64,000 nucleotides of DNA from Calliopum simillimum. Its lineage: Eukaryota > Arthropoda > Insecta > Diptera > Lauxaniidae. Under the pieces are notes generated by a model. That model had not been told where the DNA came from. It worked only from the letters and a program-made list of their open reading frames with translations, and made no database searches. The position numbers and the translations under genes were made by a program. The stretch is taken from NCBI GenBank assembly GCA_951812925.1, contig OX638370.1:36583948-36647947 (forward strand), given 5' to 3'. Shown piece after piece: positions 33,149-44,334 of this stretch (the first letter of the stretch is position 1; the number at the start of each line of letters is the position of its first letter).

Positions 33149-33276
33149 ATAAGGACTAATAATATTATTTGGAAAAATTGGCGATGCCACGCCCAAGGCG
33201 TAGCAATGCACACTGGGATATGCTTATGTTCTGCATATAAGAGAGTTTCAAAACGTGTATTATTGCATATTCTTAC

Positions 33277-33403
33277 CTAAAAAGTGGCACTGGATAAGCT
33301 TGTGCCGGACACAGTATGGTAACCGTATGCTCCAAACGTACACGCATTATTCTGATATTTTCTTCATTGGCATTTATCTTGGGACTGACACTGCCAACAG
33401 GTT
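33277..33403 (-). CDS. Dscam1: Dscam1 exon 6.4 variant
   Basis: 127 bp, one codon longer than most. It starts EPVGSVSPKINANEENIRI and ends VTILCPAQAYPVPLFR. The donor is GTAAGA. The selector lies at 33471-33492 (ATTGGGATAGG core). Confidence 0.95.
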
Positions 33404-33537
33404 CTAGGATAATATTAATAAACTTTGTTTAAATTTCAAGTGCAAAGACTAAAATGCTCAAATGAAATAAGCCATTGATCATTGGGATAGGAATTGTATG
33501 AGCAAAACTTCAAGCTCAAGCAATAACCTTTAAAACG

Positions 33538-35013
33538 ATGTACATTAGACCGGGTCGATTTTGTATGAAACAAAATAAAATCATCCCGAAACCGACTCAA
33601 AAGTTAGAGGGACTCTTAAAACTGATATCTGCATCATTTTTTTTTTTTTTTTTTTTCTTTCCAAGAAAAAACTATGGAGCACTTTTGATACTACTGAAGG
33701 CCCATTTTGACTAAAAAAAAAATTTTTTTTCATTACAATATAGATACCCAACGGTGCTTTAAGAATAAAGGCTATGTTCTTACAAAAATTTTGGCGTTTA
33801 AAAATTTTAAATTTTTTTTGGGGATATAGATAATATTCGCATCCCAAAATCGATTTTTAACGTTTTTCAATTATGCGGTCAAAAAAACGTTTTTTTTACT
33901 CAAAAGCTAGGCATCTAACGTAAAAAGTGTGGAAGGCAAAAAATACTTAAAATTGTCCAAAGAATACGAATTTATTTAAAGTTTTTGGAATTTTTGATTA
34001 AGTTTTGAAAATTTCTGAAAAAATTAACACGTATTTTTGGGACAATTCCAAGTATTTTTTGTCTTAAAAACACTTTTTTCGTAAGTTCCCTTATTTTTGA
34101 GTCAAAAATCGTTTTTCCGACCTCGTTATTCAAAATCGTAAAAAAATCGATTTTTGGAACAAAATAAAAAAAAAAATTTAACGCCAAAGTTTTTGTAAGA
34201 TATATATTTCTGAAGCGTTTTCTAATGTTTTTTTAGCCAAAAAAGGCCTTCAGTATTATCAAAAGTGCTACATTGCTTTTTTCTCAGAATGAAAAAAAAA
34301 AACTAGTAAGGGTGCAACCTTTAGCCTGGCCAAATACTAAATACCCTTCACTGCAGTATTTTAAAAATGTTGCTTATATTGGAGGTGTCACGCCCTCTTG
34401 TCCGATTTCACCCAGTTTTCGCTCAGTGCTTGCATTTATAGATATTAGTGTCTGAGTGAAATTTGGTTGGATTATCTCAAAAAACGTTTTCAGTATAGCG
34501 TTTTAAAGCTTTTACTTATATGGGAGGTGTAACTCCCTTTTGTCTGAGTTCATCTAGTTTTAACGCAGAGAGTGCATATACAGCCCTTGTTATTTGAGTG
34601 AAATTTTACGTGGATTATCTCAAAAAACCCTTTAAGTATGGCATTTTGAAGCTTTTGCTTATATGGGAGGTGCCACGCCTACTTGTCCAATTTCGCCCAG
34701 TTTTTGGTCATAGCATACGCTTGCATCTCTTAGTACATATGTGTATTTTGGTTGCATTATCGTGAAAAATACTCCTTAAGTTGCATTTTGAATATATTTT
34801 TTGCATAGGCGGTAGGCGTGTCCGTGTCCGATTTTGCTCATTTTCAATCCCTCGAGCTAACTTTTACGGCAAAGCCACTGTAAGAATATACCCTAGGCGT
34901 AGGGTATAACTAGGTGTTGGGTATAAAAAGATGCACATATCGTTTTTAAGAGTCTCTCTAACTTTTGAATCGGTTTCGGGATAAATCTAAATTTCGGCCG
35001 GCCTAATGTACAT
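33538..35013. mobile_element. Foldback element with an inserted composite-repeat module
   Basis: GTACATTAGACCGGGTCGA on the left mirrors TCGGCCGGCCTAATGTAC on the right, and the adjacent CCGAAACCGACTCAAAAGTTAGAGGGACTC has its complement at 34945-34985. Further matching arm sequence lies at 33640-33810 and 34150-34300. The right arm is split at about 34302-34930 by a CTAGTAAGGGTG module of the GGTGCCACGCCC family. Confidence 0.78.
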
Positions 35014-35300
35014 ATACAAATACAATCCATTTTAAGAGAAATTTTCAAATTACTGCTACAACCATGTTAAGAGATATATGTCGACCCGTAAACTTAATTT
35101 GCAGGTGAGAACGCTGAATGAAAACTTTACTACAAACAGAGACCTTTCAAACGATATGTAAAATTTTTTTAAGTCACATTCGCTTCAAGTCATTCATTTC
35201 CATAATGCTTCGAAAAAATTATAAATTGTCTAGTTTTCAAACAACATCCTACGAAACGATATATTGAAAACAGACTTTAACTACGAGATTATCATTTTAC

Positions 35301-35424
35301 CTGAAAAATGGCACAGGAAACGCTTGTGCCGGACATAATAAAGTAGCGCTTGCATTTAAAGGAACTTTGAGAATTCTAGATTCATCACCAGATGTCAATT
35401 TAGGACTAACGCTGCCAACGGGCT
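35301..35424 (-). CDS. Dscam1: Dscam1 exon 6.3 variant
   Basis: 124 bp. It starts EPVGSVSPKLTSGDESRILK and ends ATLLCPAQAFPVPFFR. The donor is GTAAAA. The selector lies at 35481-35502 and matches the TTGGGATAG part of the docking site. A long foldback element separates this exon from 6.4. Confidence 0.95.
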
Positions 35425-35641
35425 CTAAGGGATTGAACGAATTTAAGGTATTTAAAATAAAATTTAAATCTATACTCCTCAAAAGTTGGGATAGTGTTGT
35501 GGAAACTAAATGGTATCGGTTCAAAATGTTATAATCCCAAAATTTTTAGAGAGATTTTTGGGAGTTTCTGTTTCTTTTCTTAAAGTTTTCACTATTTTCT
35601 AGTAGGAACTTTCGAATATATTGTTTTCTTAGTTTAATTAC

Positions 35642-35765
35642 CTAAAAACTGGCATTGGAAATGCCTGTGCAGGACAAAGTAAAGTTACGGGTGTACCAGC
35701 GGCAAACGCTAAAACCATAATATTATTGCCAGATAAAAGACGTGGTGCAACACTGCCAACAGGTT
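35642..35765 (-). CDS. Dscam1: Dscam1 exon 6.2 variant
   Basis: 124 bp. It starts EPVGSVAPRLLSGNNIMVL and ends VTLLCPAQAFPMPVFR. The donor is GTAATT. The selector is weak, at about 35839-35867 (AAAACTCTGTAGACTGTTG on the plus strand). Confidence 0.94.
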
Positions 35766-35894
35766 CTAAGGATTATAATATTAGATTAGCACTAAGTATT
35801 TACTAAAGAAATAATATAATCTTATGGAATCCGAAAAAAAAAACTCTGTAGACTGTTGAGAGAGGGTTTTTAAAGTTTTAGCAAAGACACCAAC

Positions 35895-36018
35895 CTAAAC
35901 ATGGGCGCTGGATAAGCCTGCGCTGGACACAGCATTGTGAGGCTTTCATTAGCGGCTGTAGTGAAACTGCTACTCGTTAGTGTTGTAGGAAATTTTGGAG
36001 AAACCCTGCCAACTGGTT
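35895..36018 (-). CDS. Dscam1: Dscam1 exon 6.1 variant
   Basis: 124 bp, nearest the docking site. It starts EPVGRVSPKFPTTLTSS and ends LTMLCPAQAYPAPMFR. The donor is GTTGGT, a poor match. I find no clear selector in the 340 bp between it and the docking site, unlike nearly all the others. Arg replaces Ser in the usual EPVGS start. Confidence 0.92.
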
Positions 36019-36354
36019 CTAAAAAAGTAAGTTTTTTTTGTTTGTTTTAAATTTAGCTGTTTGTAATCAAAGCTTAAATTTTAAAATTTAATAAGAAATA
36101 TATGCTAAAAATGTATCACTTACCTTTACAGTAGCAAGATTTAATTTTTTGATTTTAACTTTTAAATTTAAGCATGATCTATATAAATTTTTCATGTATT
36201 GATTTTATTTTTAATGAAATTATTATTTGCTGCGTTTTACTCAAGCTCAAGTCAAGCATTTTTTGGAAATCAATTAATTATGAGTTTAACATTTATTATT
36301 AAATAATAATGTGATTTCTTACAAAGTGTAAAAAACTCTTTTATGTAATTTACC

Positions 36355-36402
36355 GACGCGCGCACAACAGGGTACCCTATCCCAACATTCAGGCAGTTTT
36401 CA
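36355..36402 (-). promoter_or_regulatory. Exon 6 docking site (intron 5)
   Basis: Read on the minus strand, this contains GAAAACTGCCTGAATGTTGG followed by GATAGGGTACCCTGTTGTGC. It lies 340 bp upstream of exon 6.1. In insect Dscam1 a single conserved docking site in this position pairs with one selector at a time to bring one exon 6 close to exon 5. The reverse complements of its segments recur upstream of almost every exon 6 in this window, which is the direct evidence. A GC-rich CGACGCGCGC edge (36353-36362 on plus) stands out in AT-rich intron. Confidence 0.95.
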
Positions 36403-36972
36403 ATAAAGCTTAAGTAACAACAATTTTTTGAATATTTTTTCTAAATTCCCAATAAATTTTGTAATATGTTTTTTACAAATAAAATTCCAATGTTTTCAAT
36501 TATAATTTATTTTGTACAAAGAAAAAGATTTTAAGCGAAAAATCTTTTTGATTGCCATTTACATTTTCATTATGTTGATCAAAATATTGTTGTTTTATAT
36601 TTTATATATAATAATATAGTATAAATTTAATATTTACAATAATCTATGCAATTAAAATGAAAATTTTCTTAGAAAACAAATTGAATAAATTTTCATTTTT
36701 ATTGCTAAAATTTTTGCAGAAATGTTTTATTTATTCGCGGCATCAATATTACACTGAATATGTTAATTTATACACTTAAAAACATTAAAAAAATAGTGGA
36801 ATTTTTAGCTTTAACTAAGTAAGCCTCCAAACATTCCATTAAATTTTTAGCTTTTAAGTCTTCGAAAACTAGATTCTACTACAGTTAAATAAATTAATTT
36901 TACGCGAGAAAGCCGAACTTTTTTAAAAACGTCTACTTTGACTTTCCAAAAGCTTGATGAAAGTCACATATA

Positions 36973-37530
36973 CGAGGGGCACTACTTATATTTCGGGAAC
37001 TGGTAACACTAATGTCAATAGCTAAAATCTGGCAACGCCATAATAAAGTTTGACATTCTTAGCATAAACGTACTCACAACGTTTTGACGTACAAGTTCTA
37101 TTTGTTTTGTTTCCAGTGAATTAAGAAAATCAATTTGGCGAAAAAAGATGATTCGTTCTCCATCATGACAATGCGAGCTCACACACATCTCGTAAAACAG
37201 GTGAATTTTTGAGCAGTCTAAACATCGAATTGATGACTCATACTCCGTACAGTCTTAATTTGACACCCAATGACTTCTTCTTGTTCCCGAACTTCAAAGG
37301 TAAGCTGCGTGGTCAACAATTTACGAGCGCCGAAGGAGCAGTTGAAGCGTTCAAAAACCATGTTTTGGAGGTGTCTCAAGAGGAATGCAAAAACAGCTAT
37401 GACAAATGGTTTGAACGAATGCAAAAGTGTATTGATCATCAAGGGGAATATTTGAAAAACAATCAAGCCATTTTCAATTAAAAATGTTTGTTATTATTTG
37501 CTATTCCCGAAATATAAGTAGTGCCCTACG
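36973..37530 (+). mobile_element. Internally deleted mariner element
   Basis: Ends CGAGGGGCACTACTTATATT and AATATAAGTAGTGCCCTACG, flanked by TA. About 560 bp remain of a usual 1.3 kb. The plus frame keeps the second half of the transposase: HHDNASSHTS (second catalytic Asp), TPNDFFLFP (third Asp) and about 75 further residues to the stop at 37479-37481. The first catalytic Asp and the DNA-binding domain are gone. Fits the mellifera-type mariners. Confidence 0.92.
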
Positions 37531-37819
37531 TATTCTAGCGTCTGTTTGACAATATTTTTGAGGTTACGAAAATCTAATTTTCTTTTACAAGTATTCTACT
37601 CATACTTAAGAATATATCCAAATTAAAAAGCTGGAATTTTCAAATTACGAAAATAATTTTCGTAGGGCTCACGGTTTAGAAAATATTTTTCAAAGTCGAA
37701 AGCTTTTAAATTAATAAATAAAACATTTCTGCACTATAGGAAAAAAGTGTTTTTTTTTTCCCGAGAGGTAGCTGTCAAAACAGTTGTCAAAGTAAGCTAA
37801 TGTGTCTGATATTTATTTT

Positions 37820-38720
37820 ATGCTTTGAAACAATGTTCAGTATACTTTGGAACAAGTGTGTCGGCGTACAACAAAAGTGAGCCAATTTTGGCTCGTCTAC
37901 AACAACCACAATATTTCAATAATTTGGAAATTTCGCGGAACTACAACAATCACAAAAAATTGTTTTTGTTGTTTTTATGGAAATACCATGTTTTATGTAG
38001 ACGATCCACAAAAAAAAACTTCCTTAATGCCATAAAATTTGTTGTATGTTGGACTGTAATAACTTTACAAAAAAAAGTCCACCGCTCAATAGGGGGTCTA
38101 ACCCCCCTTTTTGGGGGTTCAAAGACTAAGAAAAATTCAGTTTTTGATGAATAACTAAAAAATTACTCATCGAACGAAAAAAAAAAATATTTTTTGTGAT
38201 TGCTGTAGCTCAGAAAAATTTGCAAAATATTGAAATTTTTGTAGTTGTCGAAGACGAGCCAAATTCTGCGCTTCGCTCAATGATTTTGAAACGCTGACAC
38301 TCTTGCTTTGGAAAATTACCATGCAAGGACTAACACCGGCTCAACGTTTACAAATCGTGGAAAAATATTTCCAAAAATCGCGGTCTTACAGGCAGCATTT
38401 TTACTGCCATATCATCTTCAGCGATTAGGCACATTTCTGGTTTAAAGGGTACAGAAGTAAGAAAAATTGCCATCTTCAGAGTGAGAACAATCCTGAAGAG
38501 ACTTTTCAGGCTCCCCCTTACGACCACAAAAGTTGCAGTCTGGTGTGGCTTACGTAGTTTAATTTTCAAAATTGAAGATGGAGCCAACGTTACCGTCAAT
38601 TGTGAGCGTTACAAGCAAATTATTGGTTTCCCATGCCAATAACAATCGTTTAGTGCTTAATGGTTCCAGCAAGACGATGCAGAAAGCTATTAGGCGCTTG
38701 AAACCATCACTTTATTGAGA
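37820..38720 (+). pseudogene. Degenerate mariner-like transposase remnant
   Basis: ATG at 38321 opens MQGLTPAQRLQIVEKYFQKS, the first helix-turn-helix of a widespread insect transposase, then stops. Out of frame further on are KVAVWCGL (about 38528), VTVNCERYKQ (about 38590) and FQQDDAES (about 38663), in the family's order. Flanking sequence at 37880-37960 and 38180-38260 is imperfectly complementary (GAGCCAATTTTGGCTCGTC, GACGAGCCAAATTCTGCG). Dead copy. Confidence 0.8.
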
Positions 38721-39144
38721 CGAGCTTTTGATGACCGAATCATGTCAAGAAATGGAAAAGTACTGCAAAATTGGACCCCGACAGTATAGTCTTTATAAAT
38801 GCCATAAAATTTACAACCTAATATATTCAAAATATTGGCCATTTCATTAACTCTTCTGTTTTATTTGAAAAAAAATTCTATACCTCTAAAAAAAACACAT
38901 CAAAAAACATAAGTTATTTTAAAGTTTTGTTATCGGACATTTATTTCAAAAAGTAAAAAGAACTTTAAAAAACCTAAAATTATACATAAAAAAAAAAAAC
39001 TTAAAAAGCATGAAATCAATTTTTGTTTATAAATATACCTTTAAATTTATAATTATTATTTTTTCAAAAACACTTTTTTCCTTGAATTTTTTTATAATAT
39101 ACATGACATGACTCTTATCTGCAACATATTCAAAAATGAAATAT

Positions 39145-39333
39145 CCCAGTGTGCCAGACGGTTCAAATCTCCGCATTTTTATCCGTTACGGATCCGTTAC
39201 TGATCCGTTGGCGGGAGAGATTCCCAAAAAAAAAGCGAATCGTTTTATTTTTTGGAATTTCTCCCGCAAACGGATCAGTAACGGATCCGTAACGGGTAAA
39301 AAAGCGAAGATATGAACCGTCTGGCACACTGGG
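39145..39333. mobile_element. 189 bp hairpin MITE
   Basis: CCCAGTGTGCCAGACGGTTC at the left and GAACCGTCTGGCACACTGGG at the right, and the interior (CCGTTACGGATCCGTTACTG and its complement) is also paired. I see no certain target duplication. Confidence 0.85.
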
Positions 39334-39959
39334 ATTGTACTTTTTATAATTAAATTATTTTATACAATACATATGGGCAAATTAAAGCTCAATAATTCAT
39401 TTTAATTAATTTTCACATAACTGACAACTTAGTTATAGATCAAGGCTTTAATAACATATAAATCAAATAATTTTTTTGACTTGAAGATCATAAAGATCAC
39501 TGCAAATTAAAGAAATAGAACAGAAGGCCTGTTTTCTTGGTCATTAAATTTTAATAATTATTTTATTTTATTAATTAAATTTTACACAGTACATTTTTCA
39601 TGTTTGACAGATAAGGGTCATGTGTCATTTAATGAAGCAAATAATCCACTTTTAAGTACATTAATCATATAGAATGTGACAATTTAATATTTCTTTGCAT
39701 ACAAAAATTAAACTTTAAAGCGCTGTATCCGGGTAAGAGCTTAATAAGAGTGCAACGAGATATGATGATAACATGCTTTAAGTTAAGAATATCTTCTATG
39801 TAAAGTACTTGAATTTGTCAGAAGATAATAAATTAGAAAATTTACAAGTATGAAATTAAATAGTTCAAAAAACCAATTCACTAAATTATTGAAAAATTAT
39901 AAATGTACATAGTGGCACTTCAAGAACTGGAACTTTGACTTATACTCTTGTTTTGCTGT

Positions 39960-40690
39960 ATCGCATAAGCAAAAGTCAGGTCAAATTTCCTTTTTTTGTA
40001 AATAATGGCGGCTCGAGTTTTAAAAGTATTAGTGAAACCGACACACAGCAGGTTAGGTTCCGGTGTATCGCCTAAAATTGTCTTTGCAATCGCATAATTT
40101 ATTTTTGCAATTTTTAACGCGTTACATTCACTTTCGAAATATGCGTTGCATTGCTTTTTAATTTGACACGCGTTGACATTGGTGGCAATTGATTTTCACT
40201 GTTTGCAAGTAAATCTTTTTTAGTGCATTTGGTGTAATTTTGTATCTTTTTGGGTCTTGATGCAAACCCGCATTCATGATGATCTTAGGAACTTTTTGTT
40301 TTAATAGTTTCACGAATATAAACATTACGAAAGCCATCTATATTTGTATAACATATATCGCCAACTATTAATCTCATACTGGGATCTAAACCAACTTTCG
40401 TAACATATTTCGTATCATCAATTGGAATCTCTTAAATTTTTCGCTTCTTTTCGTTATTGGAATTTTTTGTTGATTAATGTTCTACTTTTCTCATTGAAAA
40501 GGATATAGCTACACCATCAGTGTTTTTCGAACAATCAAATTTTTTTGTCTTAGTTTCCGGTAATTTAAAATATTTACGACATTCAATGTCTCTATCAATT
40601 TTGTCATCATACTTACGCAATTTCAGCCCACAAAGAAGTGAACGGAACGCAGTTGTATCATAATGATTATCATGTGACCCAAATTTATAT
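39960..40690 (-). pseudogene. Decayed Fanzor/TnpB-like (RuvC-type) ORF
   Basis: One minus frame from 40690 down to about 40110 stays mostly alignable with only three stops. In order: DTTAFRSLLCGLKLRKYDD, CSKNTDGVAISFSMRK, a stop-broken basic linker, VTKVGLDPSMRLIVGD, NIDGFRNVYIRETI, then TKSS-stop-DHHECGFASRPKKIQ. The TDGVxxSF box followed by G-DP-xR and a YHH-type motif before a basic stretch resembles Fanzor1 proteins, eukaryotic relatives of TnpB, where the Asp of DPG-R is the first RuvC catalytic residue. A shifted frame below 40080 (PEPNLLCVGFTNTF, YKKRKFDLTFAYA) may be the continuation. The zinc ribbon and the later catalytic residues are not visible. Family assignment is from motif memory; another transposon ORF is possible. 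Confidence 0.5.
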
Positions 40691-40824
40691 ATTTAATTTA
40701 TAAGTTTGACTGTAGTTCAAAACAACTAATTAAAAAAAAACTCTTTTAACTAAAAGTGGATTATTTACTTAGTATACTTTAGACTAAAATATATTTTATA
40801 TTTATAATTTAAATGTCAACTTAC

Positions 40825-40974
40825 CTGTAATTACTAGACGTCCCTTTGTAGCGCTTAATCTTGTCTCACCAGTTAAACGATGTTTCGTGCGACATTGATA
40901 GCTTTTATAACCATCTTCTGGGCCAACTTCACGTATATGCAATTCACCAGAAGGTAAAACCAAATATTTTCCAT
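40825..40974 (-). CDS. Dscam1: Dscam1 exon 5, constant (second half of Ig2)
   Basis: 150 bp, one copy. After the G brought by exon 4 it reads DGKYLVLPSGELHIREVGPE, then DGYKSYQCRTKHRL, and ends TKGRLVIT plus one G. This is the second half of Ig2: YQC carries the second disulphide Cys, pairing with the KC of the exon 4 variants. The acceptor follows CGATAG and the donor is GTAAGT, the consensus form, stronger than most exon 6 donors. Open reading runs upstream of the acceptor by chance only; the Dscam1 family fixes the boundary at the Asp-Gly codon pair. Confidence 0.97.
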
Positions 40975-42173
40975 CTATCGTTCGTATTGTGTGTGGCATG
41001 TTCAAATAAATTGAATAAGAAAAAAGAATAAAATAAAATATGTGAGTATTTATAGTTTCTATCGAGTAATTAAGAAAATAAAACAACTATAAAACCTCAA
41101 TTTAAAATTTTAGTAAATAATTTATTATTATGAATTTATTAAAATGCATTGCTGATGAAGTTGTTTTTTAAATTGAGGTTTATTCGTTAGTATAATATTG
41201 ATTAAATTCAACTTGATTCAAATTACAATGCAAATGAATATTTAATTTTTATTTTTTTAGCATATTAATTTCTTTTTGAGTGGTAAATTCATGTAGCTAA
41301 GCTTTTATCAGCAACAGCCAAAAAATATGCAATGTAAAATATTAAAAATTGTTCTGTTATGCAAAGATAAGAAGAATAGAAAGTTTCAGAGAATTATATT
41401 GCATATTTTTAGGCTTTTGATGGTATAAGCTTCTTTATTAATTAAACTTTGGTTGTATTGGCATATATTTGCGCGAAAAATCATATTTTTTAAACATTAA
41501 CAAAAAAATTATGGCCAATTTCGAGTAGATTAAAAGCAATCTACGTATTTATCAATTAAAACCCGATATGAAATTGTGTCATTTGCATTGTAAATTTAAA
41601 ATTTATTAATAATATAAGGCATGCACTTTTAAAATTTCATAAATATTCATATATTATATTACTTATTTAATAAAACATTATGCTGTTGTTGGTTAATTTT
41701 GTAAGCAAAGCATTTGTTTTCAAATTTATTATTGCAATTATTCATGTAGATTATTAATTAAATCGGTTATTAATTTGATTTAATTTTATTTTTGTCAGAT
41801 TGTTGACAATTTAAATTTATATACAATTGTACATACAATTAATTAAAATTATTCAGCATAATATAATATTTTGACATACTTATATAAATATGTTTACTTG
41901 CACATGCTATAGATAATACACCATATTTCGATTAAAATATTTCTTTTTAATATTAAATGATTTTTCACAAATTAAAATGATTTTAATTTTGCTTTTTAAG
42001 ACTGCTATTTTTGAATATTCCATTAATACGAACTTGTACAGTCAAACTTGCAATGAACAACAACCGACGCGTCGCTACAAATATTAACTTGGAAATTGGT
42101 GACATATGTTTCGGCTATTACCACATACACATATATATATTTGCATATATATATATATGTATATAGCCTCATC

Positions 42174-42322
42174 AGACCTATTTTAGTTAATCTTTACTTC
42201 TTACTAGAATCGAACCGCAGCCTTCTGCATTCTAATGAAAGAGTGCAGCAGACCTCTACCACTTAGGCCACGCTACCGATTCTAGTTCGATTCTAGTAAG
42301 AAGTAAAGATTAACTAAAAAAC
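42174..42322. mobile_element. Hairpin element with tRNA-like centre
   Basis: TTAGTTAATCTTTACTTCTT-ACTAGAATCG at the left is mirrored by CGATTCTAGTAAGAAGTAAAG-ATTAACTAA at the right. The centre on the minus strand (about 42203-42285) reads GTAGCGTGGCCTAAGTGGTA (A box) and GCTGCGGTTCGATTC (B box), 45 bases apart. This is a tRNA-derived unit rather than a working tRNA, because the arm ends belong to the inverted repeat. Confidence 0.75.
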
Positions 42323-42369
42323 ACTTAACTATTTATGTTCCTACCCATTGGAACATTAAAGAGCATGAG

Positions 42370-43230
42370 AAGGCGGATGAAGTGGGCCGCATTGTTGTAG
42401 TGACATATGTATCTCTAAAGGTTTCGGGTTCTATTACTGTGCATAGGAATCTTGTACATTTTCTCCGACGACCTGAATTTTGTAAAATATATCTTGGTCC
42501 TGGGAACTTATTAAAGAATACGCCAACCCTTACAAGCCACTGGTGTATAGAAACTCAGACAGTGGAATTTTGTGTTCAGCCATTCCATACCATGCGTAAC
42601 AAGATCTACCACACCCCTTCCGATTTGGTAAATGGCTTTGTATCATGAGTCAATACCTTTCTGAAAATGGTCTAAGCATGAAAATGGGTTAAGAAATTAT
42701 TCTTGTTATGGGGCATTTTATGGTCGGTCCTTTTTTAAAATTTTCAAAAAATCATAACTTCTTAACCGTGAGACACCCCTTGCAATTTGGTACATGGCTT
42801 CGTTTCGTGATTCCATACCATTCCAAAAATGGTCTAAACATGGAAATGGGTTAAGAAATGTTCTTGTTATGGAGTATTTTATGGTCGGTCCTTTTTTAAA
42901 AATTTCAAAATATCATCAAATCACTTCTAAACCGAGAGACATACCGTTTTTTCCTCCTTTTCATATGAAAGGTTTGTTTTTTGGCTTTCCAAAATATATA
43001 TTTTGGAAGGTCAGAAACGGAGGTTATCGACAATTATGTGAGGAGAGTTTGTCACACTTTACCGATTTATCCACAACTCCAAAAAAAACCACAAAAAAAA
43101 TCTGAAATTTTTGTTTTTTGCCATTTCTATCAGATTACGCATGAAACGCAACCATGCACCAAGTTTGAGCGAAATAATAAGGGGTGTGGCAGATCTTGTT
43201 ACGCAGATCTAGTTAGGCATGGAATGGCTG
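42370..43230. repeat. Foldback region with 160 bp tandem units
   Basis: CATGCGTAACAAGATCTACC-ACACCCCTT (about 42592) is complementary to AAGGGGTGTGGCAGATCTTG-TTACGCA (about 43180). Between them two units of about 160 bp repeat CACCCCTTxCxATTTGGTA, ATGGTCTAA and TTTTATGGTCGGTCC. Open frames here look repeat-derived. No protein recognised. Confidence 0.65.
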
Positions 43231-44157
43231 CATTTCTTTTACTGTTAGATATTGGGAGAACTTTAGTGAGAAAGACATTCACTTATTTTTTATGGAAGTT
43301 TTCTGCTTTGTCGGAAAATTAGTCCGGTAAGTCCAGAGAGCATGTTAAAATACCTTAACTGAAAAGAATGGGTCAAGTTGATTCATAAAATAAAGTTATT
43401 GAAATAGCAATAAACAAAGCCCAAGAACCTATTTTGCCAGCCGTTGCGATAAATCATTGATCTGATTGTCTGATTAAATCAACAAGCAGCTTGTTATTTT
43501 TTCCTAGTACAAACTAAGCATTATCTTGAGGTATATCATTTTAAAATTTAATCGAAATATGGTTTATTAAAATTACAAAAAAAAAATCATTTATAAACTT
43601 TTTAAAAGCTGCATTCAGAGGTGCTGTGCTGTATTTACAAAAAGTATTAGAGTTTTTATAAATGATTTTCTTTAAAAACACAACATGCAAAAAATTCCAT
43701 TTTTGAAACCAAAGTTATGGCTTCAAAAACAAGCATTTTATAAAACACATAGATAAATAATTTTACATATCTACAACTACTTATATGTATGTATCTACAT
43801 GAAGGAGGATATTAAGGATAAGGTAAGCCGTAAGGCTTATGGATTTTTGGATAGAAAGGATATTGGGAATTGCGCAAGGATCAACAGAAAATATTTTAAC
43901 AAAAAACAAAAGAAAAAGTGAACAGATTGAGAATAAAAATTAAAAAATAAATGAACTGAAATTCTTACTAACGACACCCCAAGCTCAACAAAGGACATCA
44001 AATGCATCATTTCGCTTTAGCAACACTATAGAACTGATTTCAACTTTATGGCGGATTTTGTAGAAAAACATTTTCATCAAAGCATTAATATAGGAAGAAA
44101 GGCAAAGGATTCTTTTTTTTTTCGTTTTTGATAACTTAGCCTATAACAACAAATTAC

Positions 44158-44334
44158 CGGTTTTAAAATGTCCATCATCATTAGTGGTAAAAATTTCATG
44201 TTCTTCATCTTGTACCCATGATGCAACCGAAATGAAATCTGCCACAAAAGATGGTATATGACATTTTAGTATGGCGCTATTGCCACGCAAAACAGCCTCG
44301 TCCATAACATTAACGCTATAGGATTGTGGTACAA
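44158..44334 (-). CDS. Dscam1: Dscam1 exon 4.12 variant
   Basis: 177 bp, the longest and last exon 4. It starts VVPQSYSVNVMDEAVLRGN, has the Cys in ILKCHIPSFVADF and the Trp in VASWVQDEE, and ends with an extended acidic/basic tail (TTNDDGHFKT). The donor is GTAATT. Confidence 0.92.

Noticed and set aside
42794..43322. Overlapping frames of 103 and 113 codons
   Set aside because: They cross tandem and inverted repeat units, with no recognisable domain.
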